Under the pieces are notes generated by a model. The model was not told the DNA's origin, made no database searches, and saw only the letters and a list, made by a program, of their open reading frames with translations. The translations under genes were made by a program, and so were the position numbers. A stretch of DNA of 64,000 bases from Sthenelais limicola (lineage: Eukaryota > Annelida > Polychaeta > Phyllodocida > Sigalionidae): the NCBI GenBank assembly GCA_942159475.1, contig OW804094.1:129256755-129320754 (forward strand). Direction: 5' to 3'. Shown piece after piece: positions 48,958-62,151 of the stretch; position 1 is the first letter of the stretch; each line of letters opens with the position of its first letter.

Positions 48958-51900
48958 GTTGAGGTTTCTGCATGGTCAAATGGCAGCTATTTCATGGTAT
49001 TTTTGTGGGATTACCTCACAATCCCGAGCCAACATGTTAAGCCACCACTGGATCTGCCTTGTCTGACTGGATAAACACTAATGTGCATTATGATGGTGGG
49101 GATACTAACGAGTGCCATGTGGGGAATGGACCGCCCTCTCATCCTCGTGTACATAGCCACCCAACATATCAGTCTACTATTCCGAGAAGGATTCTTCTCT
49201 CCCATATTATACCGTACTTTCCCAGGTCGAATAGACTGCAGCAACACACTACCGCAGATATTATTGATATAAACGGGGGAATTACAGGCTTGAACACGCA
49301 AACTTCTTCTTGATGTTATCCCTTTGCATGAAAGATGGCAAGGCATGGAAATGTTGGATATTTTATGAGAATACTCTGAAGCGTTGTCAGTTTTCCCTAC
49401 TTCTTAAAGCAGGTCTTTATGTTCAAAGGAAAACGAATTCATGGGGAAAACACACATGACGGATAAGTGGTTATCAATGTTTTAACATTCTTATACTTTT
49501 TTGACTTCAAAATAATATCAGCGTGCAACACACAATGCCTTGAGGATGATGCAATGCCGATAGCCCGGGGTCCTAATGGATCTCCTCAATGCAAAGTCAA
49601 TAACAATATAGAAAATGTTATTTTGAGTGTTTTTAGATGTAGTGACCCAGCGCCATAAGTGGCCATGCTTAAAAGGTAATCCCATTTGAGAGATTACCCC
49701 TGCATTTTAGCACCAGATCAAAACTGATATGAGCAAATCTCTTCACACACCATAGGTCACCTACGAAAGGCACAGGCCTCCATTAACGTGAAAACCTAAT
49801 ACAGGAGTGCTGGAGTCAAGCATTTATACTAACAGCCTTACACCAAACACTGCCAGGCCAATCAGCTGAATTGAAAAGACCGAGCACCGACCGGTGGTCG
49901 ACCTGATTGTACTCGACAAAAACCCTGAGTAAATTTGACCATTAGGCCATATGCAAACGTACTCGACCAGTTACATATTGTCATAGCTAGTTTCAATAGC
50001 TTCCAGGGTCTTGTGCAAGGGTCCTTAGAGGAAGCAGGGACAATAGATTGAATGAGTTTGGCAAACAGAACAATCATCAAAGTAGTGTTTCCCCAACAGG
50101 CCATTCCTAATCTAAAGACAAGTAGGATTTCATTGCTTGTGCAGATTTGTCGCATCCAATCATGCCAGCGTTCCCACACTCGTTCTACATGTTCATTTTA
50201 CCAAATAAACATTGTAGAGAGTGACGAGAGCACGAAGACGGAGAGTAATGTAATGACTTCATGCTAAGCTTCCGAATATGTTTATTTGTGTATCTTTAAT
50301 TACACAGCAAGCCACTCCAAGGCCAGGGGTTTGTCTAAGGTTTAATTGGGTCGTTGGCCTTCTCCTGGAAAGTATTCATTTATGTTCTTCCGAAAGTATT
50401 TAAGGCAGATCTCGACCTTCGCATTGTACCTTCTCAATCAAATATAGGACTACTGGTAGTAGGAAACCCAAGGCAAACGTATTTATCAAAAGGCAAGCGG
50501 ACTAGATTCGTCATCATAAACATTGAAAAGGCAAGGAGAAAATCATCGCAACTGGGATTTAGCGGGAGTGGGACTCCACACTCGTAAAACAAATGTATTC
50601 CATCCATTTAACAATTGTAAATTCCCCGTCCACGATTTATCATATTTAATATCGACGACAGAAAAATCTACAATGTCATTTTTTATGTTGATTTAACCAT
50701 GCATTAATGATCATCTCCTCGGCCAATCAATCAACCCCTTTCAAGAGCATGTTGTGTGTCATAGTCATTGACGTACAGGGGCATGTCCATTAAAAACTTC
50801 CCATTTTATTGATGGCGAACAATATTGGAATGATGAACGAGATTCGAGTTTTATGGTCGAGACTATAAGAGAGACGTTCGGGCAACAGCCGTAGCTGATT
50901 TGACTGCAGTAGTGCCTAGTGGAAGCAATGGCAATGGCAAGTCGGTGCAATATTGAAGATACCCTCCTTGTATGAGTGATAAATAACCTTTGCCTCTGTG
51001 AACAGTGTCCATATAATCTATTCTTGTCACCATTCAAAGTTGGCCTCTGGATGTATTATTGTAGGGATTTTGACTGAGTAGAGAATGGGATCAAGCAGCG
51101 GTGGAACTTAGCTGCCTTCAGCCACTGTTCAATAAGCGACCGGGTGGTAACGAAACGGACATCAGAGAGGAGAGTTTAGGGTCGGGCTGGGCTAGGCACG
51201 TGCGCGGTAGGCCTATGAACAACTGGGGCATCAATCAATGGCATACATGTGTATAATCTAGTATCACAACACTTACCCAGCCGTCGAAAATACCCCTTTA
51301 GCTGCATGCATTCGTATTATTAATCATTACTTCGCATCCCTGTGAGATCTTGCCTCCGCGACCATTTCGTGGTCTTTCAAACTTTGTTATGACTGAACTG
51401 AAGAGACCACCAAGGGCAAGGAAAGCCATGCAGAGCAATCCATTCAGATATTTGCCGTTGGTCTTCCCCAGCATCCCTTTAGGTAAAAAGGTGTAATGCC
51501 TAAGAGACATCTTTGCAACGCACCTAAGACTTTTATCCGTTTTTTTCCACTTCTGTTGGAGAATTCCCTTTACATGGACATAGCCCTGCTTTAACACACC
51601 CAGAAGCCTCATCAATAGACCAGCTCCCAATTTGTATGCGGTCGCCACAATACCTTATGATTGGACCGTGAGTGGCCCTTGACAAAAACTTCTGCTCGAA
51701 CAATATTGAACCGTTGATGAACTCCCTCCTCAAAAACGGGTAAAAAAAGGGAGAGGCTATGTATGCTGGGGCTGAGAGGTGTACAATAGAGGTAACGTTT
51801 AATCATACTTACCCACAGGCGACCAAAGCAGGGAAAATATCACCAGCAAACGGTACATCCTGATAAGAGCGTATATATTCTCTGATGTAATGGTCATGAT

Positions 51901-52499
51901 GTCCTAACGATGTGAGTACAAACCTCTAGAGCCACACAGAATAAATCAAACAAAACGAATCAAACAGAAGATGACACGTTCTTCTTTAACTTTCCAACGG
52001 ACATCTGGATTGCAAATGCCTGTGAATGTCTTGACAAGCATCAGGCGTTATGTCTTCTCCCCTCGATTGCCAAACTGAATGATGAGGAAGCAAAAAGCTA
52101 TGGTACGTCAACTGAGTTCGTGAATAAACTCTTGTACATGTTACAATACGGGGGTGGTAATAATATCCAATACGTGCCAACAACGGCCTTGTATTTTAGG
52201 AGGAGAGAAGGTATAGCAGAACCCTCTCCGTCACTCTCCTATCAATTTCTGCCTTATCCTCGCAGTTACTCAAGTACTACTGACTGCATGCAATGCGTAT
52301 TACAGGTACTCCACGTGCGATCCTGGGTTAAAACCTGGAGGAATCCATCCGCAGCCACTGGTGGAGCACTTGGTCAGAGTTGTTCTCACTCTTGGTTGTG
52401 GTAGCGTTGAGTCGTTGGCTACATGAGTTTGTCGCCCGTGTGGTAAACAGGGGCGACATGAGAGACATCCTTGGACGTGAGGTTTCCTATTTTCTCCGT
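48958..52499. other. Non-coding; no gene supported
   Basis: Frames at 49011-49346, 49862-50179, 50354-50587 and 51298-51806 show no domain or convincing splice pairs. The one at 50354-50587 (plus) has natural-looking composition after an AAGGCAG at about 50407. Confidence 0.35.
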
Positions 52500-52920
52500 A
52501 TTCTTGACTTTCAGAATAGCCCGCGAGTTTGAGGACGAGTCGGAACTGTAGAAGTATCCAAGCCAAGTACCCACTGCTACCTCCGCCACCACCCAGCGAT
52601 CGCGGATCGTGTTTGAGAGTGATTGATCAAGCGAGAAGTGAAGGGATTATGTTGGAGGGTTGCTTGGAGGAGGAGAGGAGGAGGCGCTGCAGCCTCATTG
52701 GACGGCGAGCGTTGGAGCTCTGGCGGCCGACTGTGGCAATGTGAGGGGAAGAGAGTGTTGGTGACTGTGGTGGGACTGTACCTCTCTTTTCTCTCTACCT
52801 CTCTCGCCCTCTCTGCCGCTCCCTTCCCTCTCTCTCAGTACGTACTGACTCCCTCGCACAGGAGGCTGACTGAACTACCACGCACTACAGACACAACTAA
52901 CTAAACAACCCCGCCGCCAC
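52500..52920 (-). promoter_or_regulatory. CpG-rich, GAGA-rich promoter / first-exon candidate
   Basis: About 420 bp have high G/C and many CpGs in an otherwise CpG-poor window. On the minus strand a GAGAGAGAGGGAAGGGAGCG stretch (polypyrimidine on plus at 52781-52838) precedes a non-coding, UTR-like sequence. An initiator-like TCAGTC occurs near 52870. A donor-like GGAGGTAGCA (minus) lies near 52585. There is no TATA box and no coding frame with an ATG. This fits a broad promoter with a non-coding first exon transcribed leftwards, possibly feeding the exons at 29114 and 22780. Direction and linkage are inference. Confidence 0.35.
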
Positions 52921-54094
52921 TCGATACACAACAATGACTTGACGAGACACAACTGTGGATAATTTAGCATCTGTGTAGCTCATATATCTACCGATGGAAT
53001 TGTTATATATTCATTAAACACCTACCAAACTGTTACCTCAGATTTATGTAGGGACTGAAACTGACACCTTTTTAGACATGTATTATATACAATAGTGTAT
53101 ATCCTAATTTAGGAAATGCGCATGTTTCACTTTTTCTAGCATTGTGATTGGAAACTGTTCATATTCATCTAGCATCCAGAGAGATGTAATTCTCGGTCTA
53201 GGGGAAATTATGTTCTGGCACGATTTGGTGTAATACTGTACTGGTAAATTATCAATATTATGTGGGAATATCGATTTTCAAATTCAAGGTTATTACATTA
53301 AGGGTTGCATATCACCCTGATTATAATCGGTTGAATTCGATTAGGCCGTATTTGACGTAGCCTACATGTTGACATTGTAGATGCGAGCATGGATATCGCA
53401 TGCGAGACATCTCATGCAAACCTTCATAACTGCATTTAAGGATACGGGAAGGGGAACCGTTTGTCTTGCTAGAATATTCTCTATAATGACCTCGTAGAGA
53501 AATGGGCTGCCTCGTCTGTGCGCAACTACAGAAAGCAGCGTATCATCACCCTATTACACCACTTAGCTTTGTATAATCTTAGAGTAAAAGAAAGCTTCTT
53601 TTAATCTAAGGTATAACAGGTGTATTGCCGTTTCAAACCAGCTGAAAATAGCTTGTGTGCGGTGTGTTTATGGTAGTTGGTTGAAAAGAAATGTATCGTT
53701 AAGAACCTTGACTATTATAAACAACTGACAAGTTCATTTTGTAGTAATGATATATAAATTGTATATATGAGAGCTTCGGCATCTGCCACTATTTTCATAT
53801 ATCATATAAATAAGAGACATTTATTTTTCTATTCAGGACACACATTGTGGTCGAAAAGGAGATACCTGTATGTAATAAAATGAGAGTTCATGCCGGTAAA
53901 GGGTTTTCCAATTAGGAAGATAGTGTTGCTGCTTTACTTAACTTTTTGGGTCAACAAAATGTTTAGGTATAGGGTACAGTATTCACAGGGAAAGGTTTGC
54001 CTAGGTAGTTGATCGGAAACATACCTATTTGTTTTGCATTCGTTTTGTTTAGAACATTTTTTATTCAGGATGTGACATTTTACGAATTAATACT
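52921..54094. other. A/T-rich non-coding stretch
   Basis: I see no gene, repeat family or splice-bounded frame. Confidence 0.45.
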
Positions 54095-54306
54095 CAGACT
54101 AGGCCCAAAGTTGAGAAAGTCCCTTCAAACGAAGGTACAGCCTCGCGGCTCAAACCACAAAGTGCCATTATAATTCCATTAAGACCGCAAAATGTCATTA
54201 TATTCCCATTAAAACGCCATTAAAACGAGTTTTAGGCCAGGAAACCGATTAGTGAAGTAGGCTGACATACCATTTTTATCTGATCTGAGGGTTTGGACCT
54301 AGAGTG
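54095..54306 (+). mobile_element. TIR element family, copy 4 (212 bp, diverged)
   Basis: It starts CAGACTAGGCCCAAAGTTGAG and ends GGACCTAGAGTG, both altered versions of the family ends. The interior has an expanded CATTAAAACGCCATTAAAACG-type stretch and the shared ATACCATTTTTATCTGATC word. TACT flanks both ends, a possible target duplication. Confidence 0.65.
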
Positions 54307-54741
54307 TACTTTCATTAACAAATTTTACATAAATATTCTCATGTGTCGCCTATAGTATGGTAATAATGATAATAAGTATTACGTAGTTTAAACAATTGAG
54401 TTTACAACAATATTACATTACCGATATCCTTGCAGACAATATCCTTGAAAACGATCATTTTTCATACCTAAAAAACAACCATTAGTGACAATGGACATCA
54501 CCACTTCTCTCTCCAAACGATTACATAATTACATAAAACATGAAAATACATTGAGAAAGAAAAAAACCCACGAAAAATGTGTAACCGGCTGGGAGACGAG
54601 GTCAGTAAGTCTATTATAGAATGTTATGCAATTCATAATTGTTTTCGAGCTTCGCTGTTTCAATCTTCTATGAAAGTGAATGATTTCTTGCATTATAATT
54701 GGCAATTTCACATTATTGCTACTTTCCATTTAGCCACCTTG

Positions 54742-54770
54742 TTAAACTGAGGGAAGGCCTCGAATCGCAG
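54742..54770 (+). mobile_element. Fragment of the same TIR element interior
   Basis: AAACTGAGGGAAGGCCTCG matches the interior word that follows the left end in copies 1, 2 and 4. It has no ends of its own and lies immediately before copy 5, so an older copy was probably interrupted. Confidence 0.4.
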
Positions 54771-54772
54771 GA

Positions 54773-54940
54773 CAGTCTAGGCTCAGAGTCTATCAGATCA
54801 GATGAGATTAGATCGGTATGTCATTGGTTTTCCCGGCCCTGGAGTAGGCCCACCACTACCGTCCTAATACGATTTTAAGGAGATTTTGTGGTCAGTTTCT
54901 CTTAGTTTAAAGGGATCTGACAGGCTCTGAGCATAGACTG
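54773..54940 (-). mobile_element. TIR element family, copy 5 (168 bp, inverted)
   Basis: The ends are CAGTCTAGGCTCAGAG at 54773 and ...GGCTCTGAGCATAGACTG ending at 54940. The interior words read in the opposite orientation to copies 1-4 (for example GATCGGTATGTCATTGG). Because both ends are kept, this copy confirms that the element has terminal inverted repeats of about 16 bp. Confidence 0.7.
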
Positions 54941-55198
54941 AGAAATTGATCTTGCCCGAAACACAAACACTGTGCACACATATGAATACTGGGATTCATT
55001 TCGGCTGAATTATTAAGTTGCATAAAATGTGAAATCGATATTGAACTTCCTCCCAATTAAATTGGATCGGCATTGAGAATTTGATGTCTGGGAATACCAA
55101 GATCATGTTTCCACATCACTTAAACAAATTTTTCTCGTTTTCAGTGTTTAAGTGGGTGTACACGTTGTTCATATACTCGAGTCTGTATTCATTTTCAG

Positions 55199-55344
55199 GT
55201 CCGCCTTCCCCCTCCTCTCTTCTCCCTTATCGTTTAGGGCACAATAAGGACGTACAGCACTCGCGGCTCCGACAGTATTCCCTGAAAGAAGGACGGGGAG
55301 CACCAAATAGCAAGACACAAAAGCTTGCCAGAAATGCTGACTGA
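55199..55344 (+). CDS. Terminal-exon-like frame, unidentified
   Basis: A strong acceptor (GTCTGTATTCATTTTCAG) leads into two phase bases and 48 sense codons ending at TGA (55342-55344). The peptide starts PPSPSSLLPYRLGHNKDVQH and continues with a basic tail ending KTQKLARNAD. It is rich in Ser, Pro, Arg and Lys and looks like a disordered C-terminus. No AATAAA is found within 300 bp downstream. No family was recognised; the frame could be chance. Confidence 0.28.
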
Positions 55345-57239
55345 AAGCCATGTGCAATAGCCCACTAAATCAGACTCTGTACACTAAGATGAGGGGACCT
55401 CGTCCATTGCCAGTTTGATCCAAAGCAAAATCCCACCGCAATTTTATGTTACCAGCTTCTACAGCCTCCATCCTTGATGTCCCATGCAAGTAAGGAGAAA
55501 CCTGCTGGATCTGCAAAGGAATCCTAACTGCTAGAGGAAATGCCGTACATGCATATACCATTAGCTTAGTCTGCGGTATCTGTGCCAGCTCACGAAATGG
55601 ACTCTACTGGAATGTAGTGTCAAGCTGAATCTGTATCGTTATCTGTCTTATTTCAGACTGCCTCAGATCAAGCATAATACTTCAGCCTTTAATTTCTATA
55701 TTAAGACAGTATGTTGGTGGAATATATCCTTAATTCATGACAACATACTCTTAGCATTCCAAGATATACTCGAACCAACATTCCTAAACTTTCATTCTCT
55801 TGATCTCAAATGTTGTGATATAAAAAGAATGTATAAGATCCTTAAAATTTTGTTTTGAATACACTTTGAATAGGTATTAAAGCTGAGAGACAGTTGGATT
55901 AATTCACTCCATTCTTCTGATGGAAAATAAAGGTCAAATCAATACTGTCTATTGACATGATTATGGAATTTTCGATAACCCAAATGACATAATATAACGT
56001 AGAACCACTTTAAACTTTCTGATCCATATTGGAGTCGGTAACCTACAAATGCTTGGGTGAAATTTCGATCAGGGAATTTCTACCGCAGGGCTCCACTGGT
56101 ATTATTTATTTCTACCATAAAATGCTTTCAAAGAAAGAAATGTGCTCTTTCCCCTATCTACGACTACATATTACTTTTTCCTATCCCAAGTTTCAGGAAT
56201 TTCGTCACTAAATTGTTCAATTAATATCAACTTTAAACACTGATGAAAATGGATCCCTTTATAATTTCTGGTTAGGAAAGGGCATCATCAAAGACACTTT
56301 CTAAGAGCTTTGGAATTTGCATGATTTTTCACTGGCCATTTGCTTCGCATCAAGAAACGTCTTATTGGGATCTCAGCCTTCAAATATGATCTGCGATTAA
56401 AGCTCCCGTGGGGCGCTTAATGGTTTTCTTCTCCCTTGCAATTCATGGAGGGACTGCAATCGTTGCAAATTGATATAACAATGAAAGAGTAATTCACTAT
56501 TCTACTCGTTTTAGCCCATGAAGATCAATTTCCATTAGGAATCTAGCAAAGGAATGCTTTAAACTGGGATATCTCGCTTGAAACATCTTGCACTCTGTCT
56601 AATTGCGCATAGGGGAAGATGAGAATGCCACAAAGTGTATAATGACACCATTGGAGCCTTTAACGCCCACTTCCCCCTTTTCAATGGGCTCTAGAGTCGA
56701 GCTCATCAAAATAACTCGTCCGTGTCTAGTTGTGTATTGGGAAGCGCTTCGATCGCCAAAAATTGCTCTTAATCAGCAGCTGCATGTTTTTTGGTGCCCG
56801 AGGTGCAGGTTTGGTGCGCAAGTATTGAATATCTGTTCACTTTAGGAGGGCTCCTAATAGATGGCACATTCTGATCTATTTCACTGCGGATCGAACATCC
56901 CTATCCCTCTTCTAAATGCACACGTTCTTAAGTTTAAGTGTGGGATAGGGAATAGGAAGGGGTTTTGGAGGTTTTATGAGAGGGCTATGTGGAAGAAGAT
57001 AAGAGGCGGTTGTTGGTATTACATGGGCACCACGTTGGTTGTTCCTTGTGACCTTGTTGCGAGGGGTTGGCGAATAAGGCAGTCTGACAGCGGGATACAG
57101 CCCCATAGCCATGGATCACCTGCGTCCCCCACCATGACACAATGACGCCCAAATCATCAGATCCAATTTGCCTATCGACCTTGCCACATCAGAATAAACA
57201 TTACACCAGACCATTCAGCTATCGCTTAGGCGTTGGGTA
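55345..57239. other. Non-coding; no gene supported
   Basis: Frames at 56603-57145 on the plus strand lack domains and splice pairs. The rest is A/T-rich. Confidence 0.4.
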
Positions 57240-57660
57240 TAGTTAGGTGCTGGTAGGGAAGTGAGCTCGGGACAAGCAGGGGCGGGGGTGGCAAGGTGGA
57301 GGAGGATCAGAGGGAGGTAGTGTGCGGAGGCGTCTACACAAAGAGTTCAAGCCTTGGGTTGCCATAATATGTGGGCCAATCTTCACTAGGCCCGACCGCC
57401 AGATAGTACTGCAACAGTGAAGTTGCTTTCGGCGACTGCGGCGCGATCGTCGCAGAGGCGCCAAGCGAATCCGTAACGTTTTTTGTCGCTCGAGTCGCCC
57501 TTCCAGCGTTCACCTTCTGCCATCTGGTGGATGAATCGAGCATAACCCTGCGGTGAGCTGCCACTGCGCTATCATGACCAATATCCAACACTCTCTTCAC
57601 CGCTTCGGGCTCGTATTTTTTCCCGGTGCAACAGCAATCCTTTATATCATATCCCGGTTA
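57240..57660. other. CpG-rich segment with a 107-codon minus-strand frame
   Basis: A second CpG-dense island. On the minus strand the frame from about 57658 down to the TAG ending at 57334 is open for 107 codons without an ATG near its start. It includes DCCCTGKKYEPEAVKRVLDI and a basic, Thr/Ala-rich stretch. Another frame on the plus strand is open over part of it, as G/C-rich DNA allows. It may be an exon, a promoter island or a decayed retroelement; I cannot choose. No acceptor of quality precedes the frame. Confidence 0.3.
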
Positions 57661-60600
57661 ATGGAATGATCTTTTGGAAGAGGTGGGATTGTCAGGTCGG
57701 TATTTGCCCTTTGAGGGGGATTCGCGGGGGGTATCATGATATCATGTCTTCGGGCAGGAAAGCTGAGTTGTGTGACTCAGTTGGGATTCTACATTGGGCG
57801 CGTTCTGACCATCCATTTGACAGTGGTGATACTGGTATGTCTACAAGATAGGCGACAGGGTAATAATGGCTCAGCGATGCGAAAACAGTTCTGTAGACGC
57901 TTTTAGCCGCCGCATGTGTATTGGCTTACAGGTGCTGGATTATGGGGACCCGTGGTGTACATGCGACAAACAGAAAGACCGAAAAGGAGCATTCAATTGA
58001 CCCATGGGACTAGATTCATGTGTACTTGGGTAAACGGTGACTGAAATGACATGAAAACACTCTATGATATCGAATGACCGATTGAGAGTTTGTTTCAATG
58101 ACACAGGTGAAATGCTCATGAGGTTGAACTCCTTTCGGATCAGGTTTCAATCCGTTATGAAATTGAAGTTCGTCTCGATTGCGGTTCTCACTTTTTATTC
58201 CATTTGATCCTTGAGGTATAATATCTGCCAACACATTGGCACGCAGGAAGCGATCCCAGACACACTTAAAGGATTCGTGAAATCTAGTACTTCGAAGATT
58301 ACATATTCTATGTAGTCAGTGTGTATATGTATTGCTCCCAGTGCAGTGCAGTCTACGTAAAGCTCCCGACAAAAGATCCATCCATTAACTGCTTCGCATC
58401 TTAGCTTAAGCTCAGCGCTCCCCACTAATTTTAGGGAATACTTTGCCGGGCACATATGCCATGGAAGACGTGCCTTTCTACCGAGTGTACCTTAATCAAC
58501 CCACTGCATCTTAACTCATTTGAGAGGAGCCCTCTTTGTACTGAATGAAATCAAACGCAACTTCACCCATGGAAGCACTCTCCATGACATTGGCGTCCAT
58601 ATTATATATGGGTAAGGTCGCCTAGAAATGTACAAATATTGGCAGCTTTAAACATTTTTGTGAATTCTATCAAATAAGGCTGGAACAAGATCAATATCTC
58701 GATATAATTTATTTAGTAAGGCGTTGATTTAAAAAATCTCTGAACTGTGTTTTGAACTGTATTTTTGTTTTAAATTAGTTTTTAGAGGATTAGTATAGGC
58801 AAATTATACATTTTCTGGCGACTTCACCCATATATACTCGAGACGCCAGCATCAAGGTGATGATGGCAGGGAAGCATTGGTAAGGTATACCGGAAGATTT
58901 CGATATGAGTATATAACTTATAACTGGATATACTCACTTAACAGAACACGATGTCCATTTGCCTTCATTTTTACAGATTATCGAAGCTGATTCTCCCTTT
59001 GTTCAATGTCGAAGTAAAGTGTAAAATAAAATATGCACAACAGCACATTCCCAGACAAATTCAAATGGTTAAAGACCGAAGCTGTGTACTTTGCATCATA
59101 TAAAACACCTTTGTAATCTCTGCACTAATTAATCCTGTTAGGAAATATTGCACATCTACTAACATCTGCTTTATGATTACAGAGGTGGCCGGATTTAAGG
59201 ATGCCAATAGATTGAGCTTGTCTAAAATTCAGTTAATTTCTTCAGATCTTTATTTTCGGATGTTTTCTTATTTATGTTTGATTAAAGGCTGGATGAACAA
59301 TACACATTTCGTTTGTTGATTAAACTTTTGATTTCTTTATTGTTGGCAAAATCTCAAGTATCGTTTTTGATTTCAACTGAGACGTTATACTTTCTAAAAT
59401 GTGCAAAGTGGACGTTGCAGTCAGACGGCTCGCTCCATGAAATGAACTAAACACCGAAGTGTAAAACAGGCTTAAATGGCAGAGGGAGAACAATGAACAG
59501 CAATTCCCCATCGTTGTGAAAATGTCCAATTTTTATTCTACGGAGCCATTTCTCACCTGAAAACAAATCGCCCCTTTTTATATTTTAAAAGCACAACGAT
59601 GAAAAAACACAACATGTGATTTCTTATATAAAATTCTAAGCGAGTAAAAGGTTAAATGCTTGAACGTTAAATGCATCTAGATTCAAACAACTCGTTGAGA
59701 ACCAAGAGACGTCGCGCGTTTTCAATCATTGTCAAAGAAAATTTCAGATAAGAATCTAAATTAACAAGGGCCCAGGAGGTGTGGCCTTTGAGCACGTTCC
59801 TAAGTGTATTGGGTTCCCAGGACAGCCAGAAAATCGAAGACACCCATAGCTTAAGGAATCCCCTCTGATTATTGCATATTCATTCATTGGAAGATGAATC
59901 AGGTTAATTGCCAAATAACTCAGTGAAAAGGTAATAATGAGTGATATGGGGAACTGGTAAAGCGTACGACATAAACAAATAGGCAATTATAATATGAATA
60001 TTTTACACCTATTATCTGCTTGACAAATGGCCTTAGTTTCGCTGCTCTGCACCTGGTCTGAAAAGACCTCACGTCACTCGTCCGACGCCAAAACATAAAG
60101 CTAGAGATCACAAAGGTAGTGGTCGCGGATAATTGGTAAGCTGGTTGGGATGAATGATGAGTGATATCTTTTGTTAGACATGTTGGACATTAAGGAGGGA
60201 AGAGTGTAGACATTTTAATGGCTACCTGGCGCCCCAGCAACCACGGCAGCCACGCCCCCATCGGTGGTGACCGACATCTCCAGGGTGGGTCAGGGTCTGA
60301 GGTCCTCTCCTGGGTTTGGGGGTCATTGCACATGGTCAGTCAGCCATATCAAACGATGGCAGGGCACGAGGGATTGGATGCCCTTCTTTATACCCCATAC
60401 GAGTACACTGCCTCTCTGGTTTAACTCTCCTCTGCATGGTAGAAACCACTCACTAAAACTTCCCTCCCCCTTCAACAATGAACCCATGAGTATAAAATAC
60501 TTCATCCCCTATGTTCACACAACTCTTCTCGAGATTGTTCTTCAACAAAGGCTATTGAAACCTTAGACCTTTTATAGCCTGGAGATCTAAGAACTCCTTC

Positions 60601-61242
60601 CGGGCAAACCGGCAATTACATCTGACCTCTTTCTAAGGTCTCCGGATAGGGAAGGAATATGTTTGAATAATCTATGATGCAGTGAAAAAGGCCATAGTGC
60701 TGTAGTAAACACATATTTTAACATCAGAAACCCACCAATGGCTACTTTTATAAGCAAATTGACTGTAAGGTACATTACCATCATTATGACCAATTACTGC
60801 AATCATTCGAAGTGGGCCCCATGGGGTTTAATTGATAGGTTTTACTCTACAGGAGGTCCTTAATTTGATAAGCGAACATCTAATGCATATCGATGGAATG
60901 ACATCCACACGCTTGACATTTCTCGCAGATTTCACAAAATTTCCCAGCACTTTGATCCAGAAATCTTTGAAATTTCTCCTGTCTGCGAGAGAGATATTTA
61001 TTCCTCGCCCTTCCCTCACCTGTGTGCGTTAAAAGGTCAAGGGCCATCAGAGGACCTGCCCCTCTCTTGGAGATAAACCAAAGCCGTTCAAGCCTGACGC
61101 TAATTAGGCCTATGTATGCTGGGCATGGTGACCAAGGGGTGGGGGTTTTTAATCTGCACCCAGACTGGAAGGCTGATATGGAGAGAAGTATCTGTTTTTG
61201 GACCGTGATTTATGCCCGGTGCCGTGGCCCTGTCAGTGACTT
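57661..61242. other. Non-coding; no gene supported
   Basis: The plus frame beginning near 57744 encodes a short hydrophobic run that looks accidental. From 58620 to 60100 the DNA is A/T-rich and featureless. From about 61030 on it becomes G-rich, leading into the repeat block that follows. Confidence 0.4.
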
Positions 61243-61297
61243 ATGCACTTGTCAATTGCATCCCCCACCCCCCCACCCCCGGGTAGGTAGGGGAATG
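61243..61297 (+). repeat. Left arm of a perfect 55-bp inverted repeat
   Basis: These 55 bases, starting ATGCACTTGTCAATTGCAT and continuing through C-rich runs to GGTAGGTAGGGGAATG, are exactly the reverse complement of 63841-63895. Identity stops on both sides. Confidence 0.95.
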
Positions 61298-61390
61298 GTA
61301 GGGTAATGTCTGAGAAAACATTCCCCCACCCAGGGGGAGATTTCCCTTAGTTTACAGCAATATCAACTGGAGGGGTGGGAGAATGTCTGC

Positions 61391-61416
61391 CAGTGCCCAT
61401 TCTATACCTTGGTTCT
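61391..61416. repeat. Short word shared across the LINE insertion
   Basis: CCAGTGCCCATTCTATACCT and the following TGGTTC recur at about 62790-62815 with two changes. The DNA left of the LINE and right of it therefore belongs to the same repeat block. Confidence 0.7.
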
Positions 61417-61502
61417 CAAGAGAGGAATAGCATTGCATAAAATGTATCACAAGGGGGGTTAGTTGGGATAGGGGCCGGTGTTATGGGAGGGGTATGGAGG
61501 TG

Positions 61503-61503
<1 letters not shown>

Positions 61504-61535
<32 letters not shown>
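61504..61535. repeat. (TA)16 microsatellite, 3' tail of the LINE
   Basis: Sixteen uninterrupted TA units. Read on the minus strand it follows a GAATAAAAATC (AATAAA-containing) sequence, so it is best explained as the microsatellite tail that ends the retroelement rather than an independent repeat. Confidence 0.85.
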
Positions 61536-61538
<3 letters not shown>

Positions 61539-62151
61539 ATTTTTATTCAAGTTGATCAGTACAGTTACATGAAATGGACAGGAGCCTCTGCGAACAAATC
61601 TTCCAGATCCGCCCATTGGATATACCTACTCCAATCTCCAGAATAACAAAATAAAATACAAAGCACCACTTCTGGATACATTAGTCTTCAAGTTAAAACT
61701 AATACAGCACCAATTTACAATGAAAACTCACCACAGAGTCTATTAATATGATATGTGATATAATGAGTAATAATTATCTTGTGTAAGACATTAACCCAAT
61801 AGACCGTTATAATGATAATTGGTTAGTAAAACCTGTTTACTATATATTATTGTGAGCAATAATTGTCTATGACAATACATTACTTCCAGCAAACATTAAT
61901 GAAAATAATACTTGGTCGATAAACTTGTTCACTGACCATACAATGAATCAGTGTCACATCAGTCATTAATATCATGAATTAAAAGACCTTACATATGGAA
62001 AAGAACAGCACCAACATAATGTGACCAATTCAAGTCACTCATTCTCCCCCCAGATATCGATATATCGATTTTGTTTGAGGACTTACACTCCTTAACCCCC
62101 CTCCCTGACATGAATCCCCTGTGCCCTGGGTACAATGGTGGTATGACATGT

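Noticed and set aside
51298..51806. Overlapping minus-strand frames resembling a degraded gene
   Set aside because: No family motif could be named, and no acceptor or donor fits.
57744..57914. Plus-strand frame with a hydrophobic, membrane-like run
   Set aside because: Short, lies beside a better minus frame, has no splice sites, and the hydrophobicity comes from T-rich codons.
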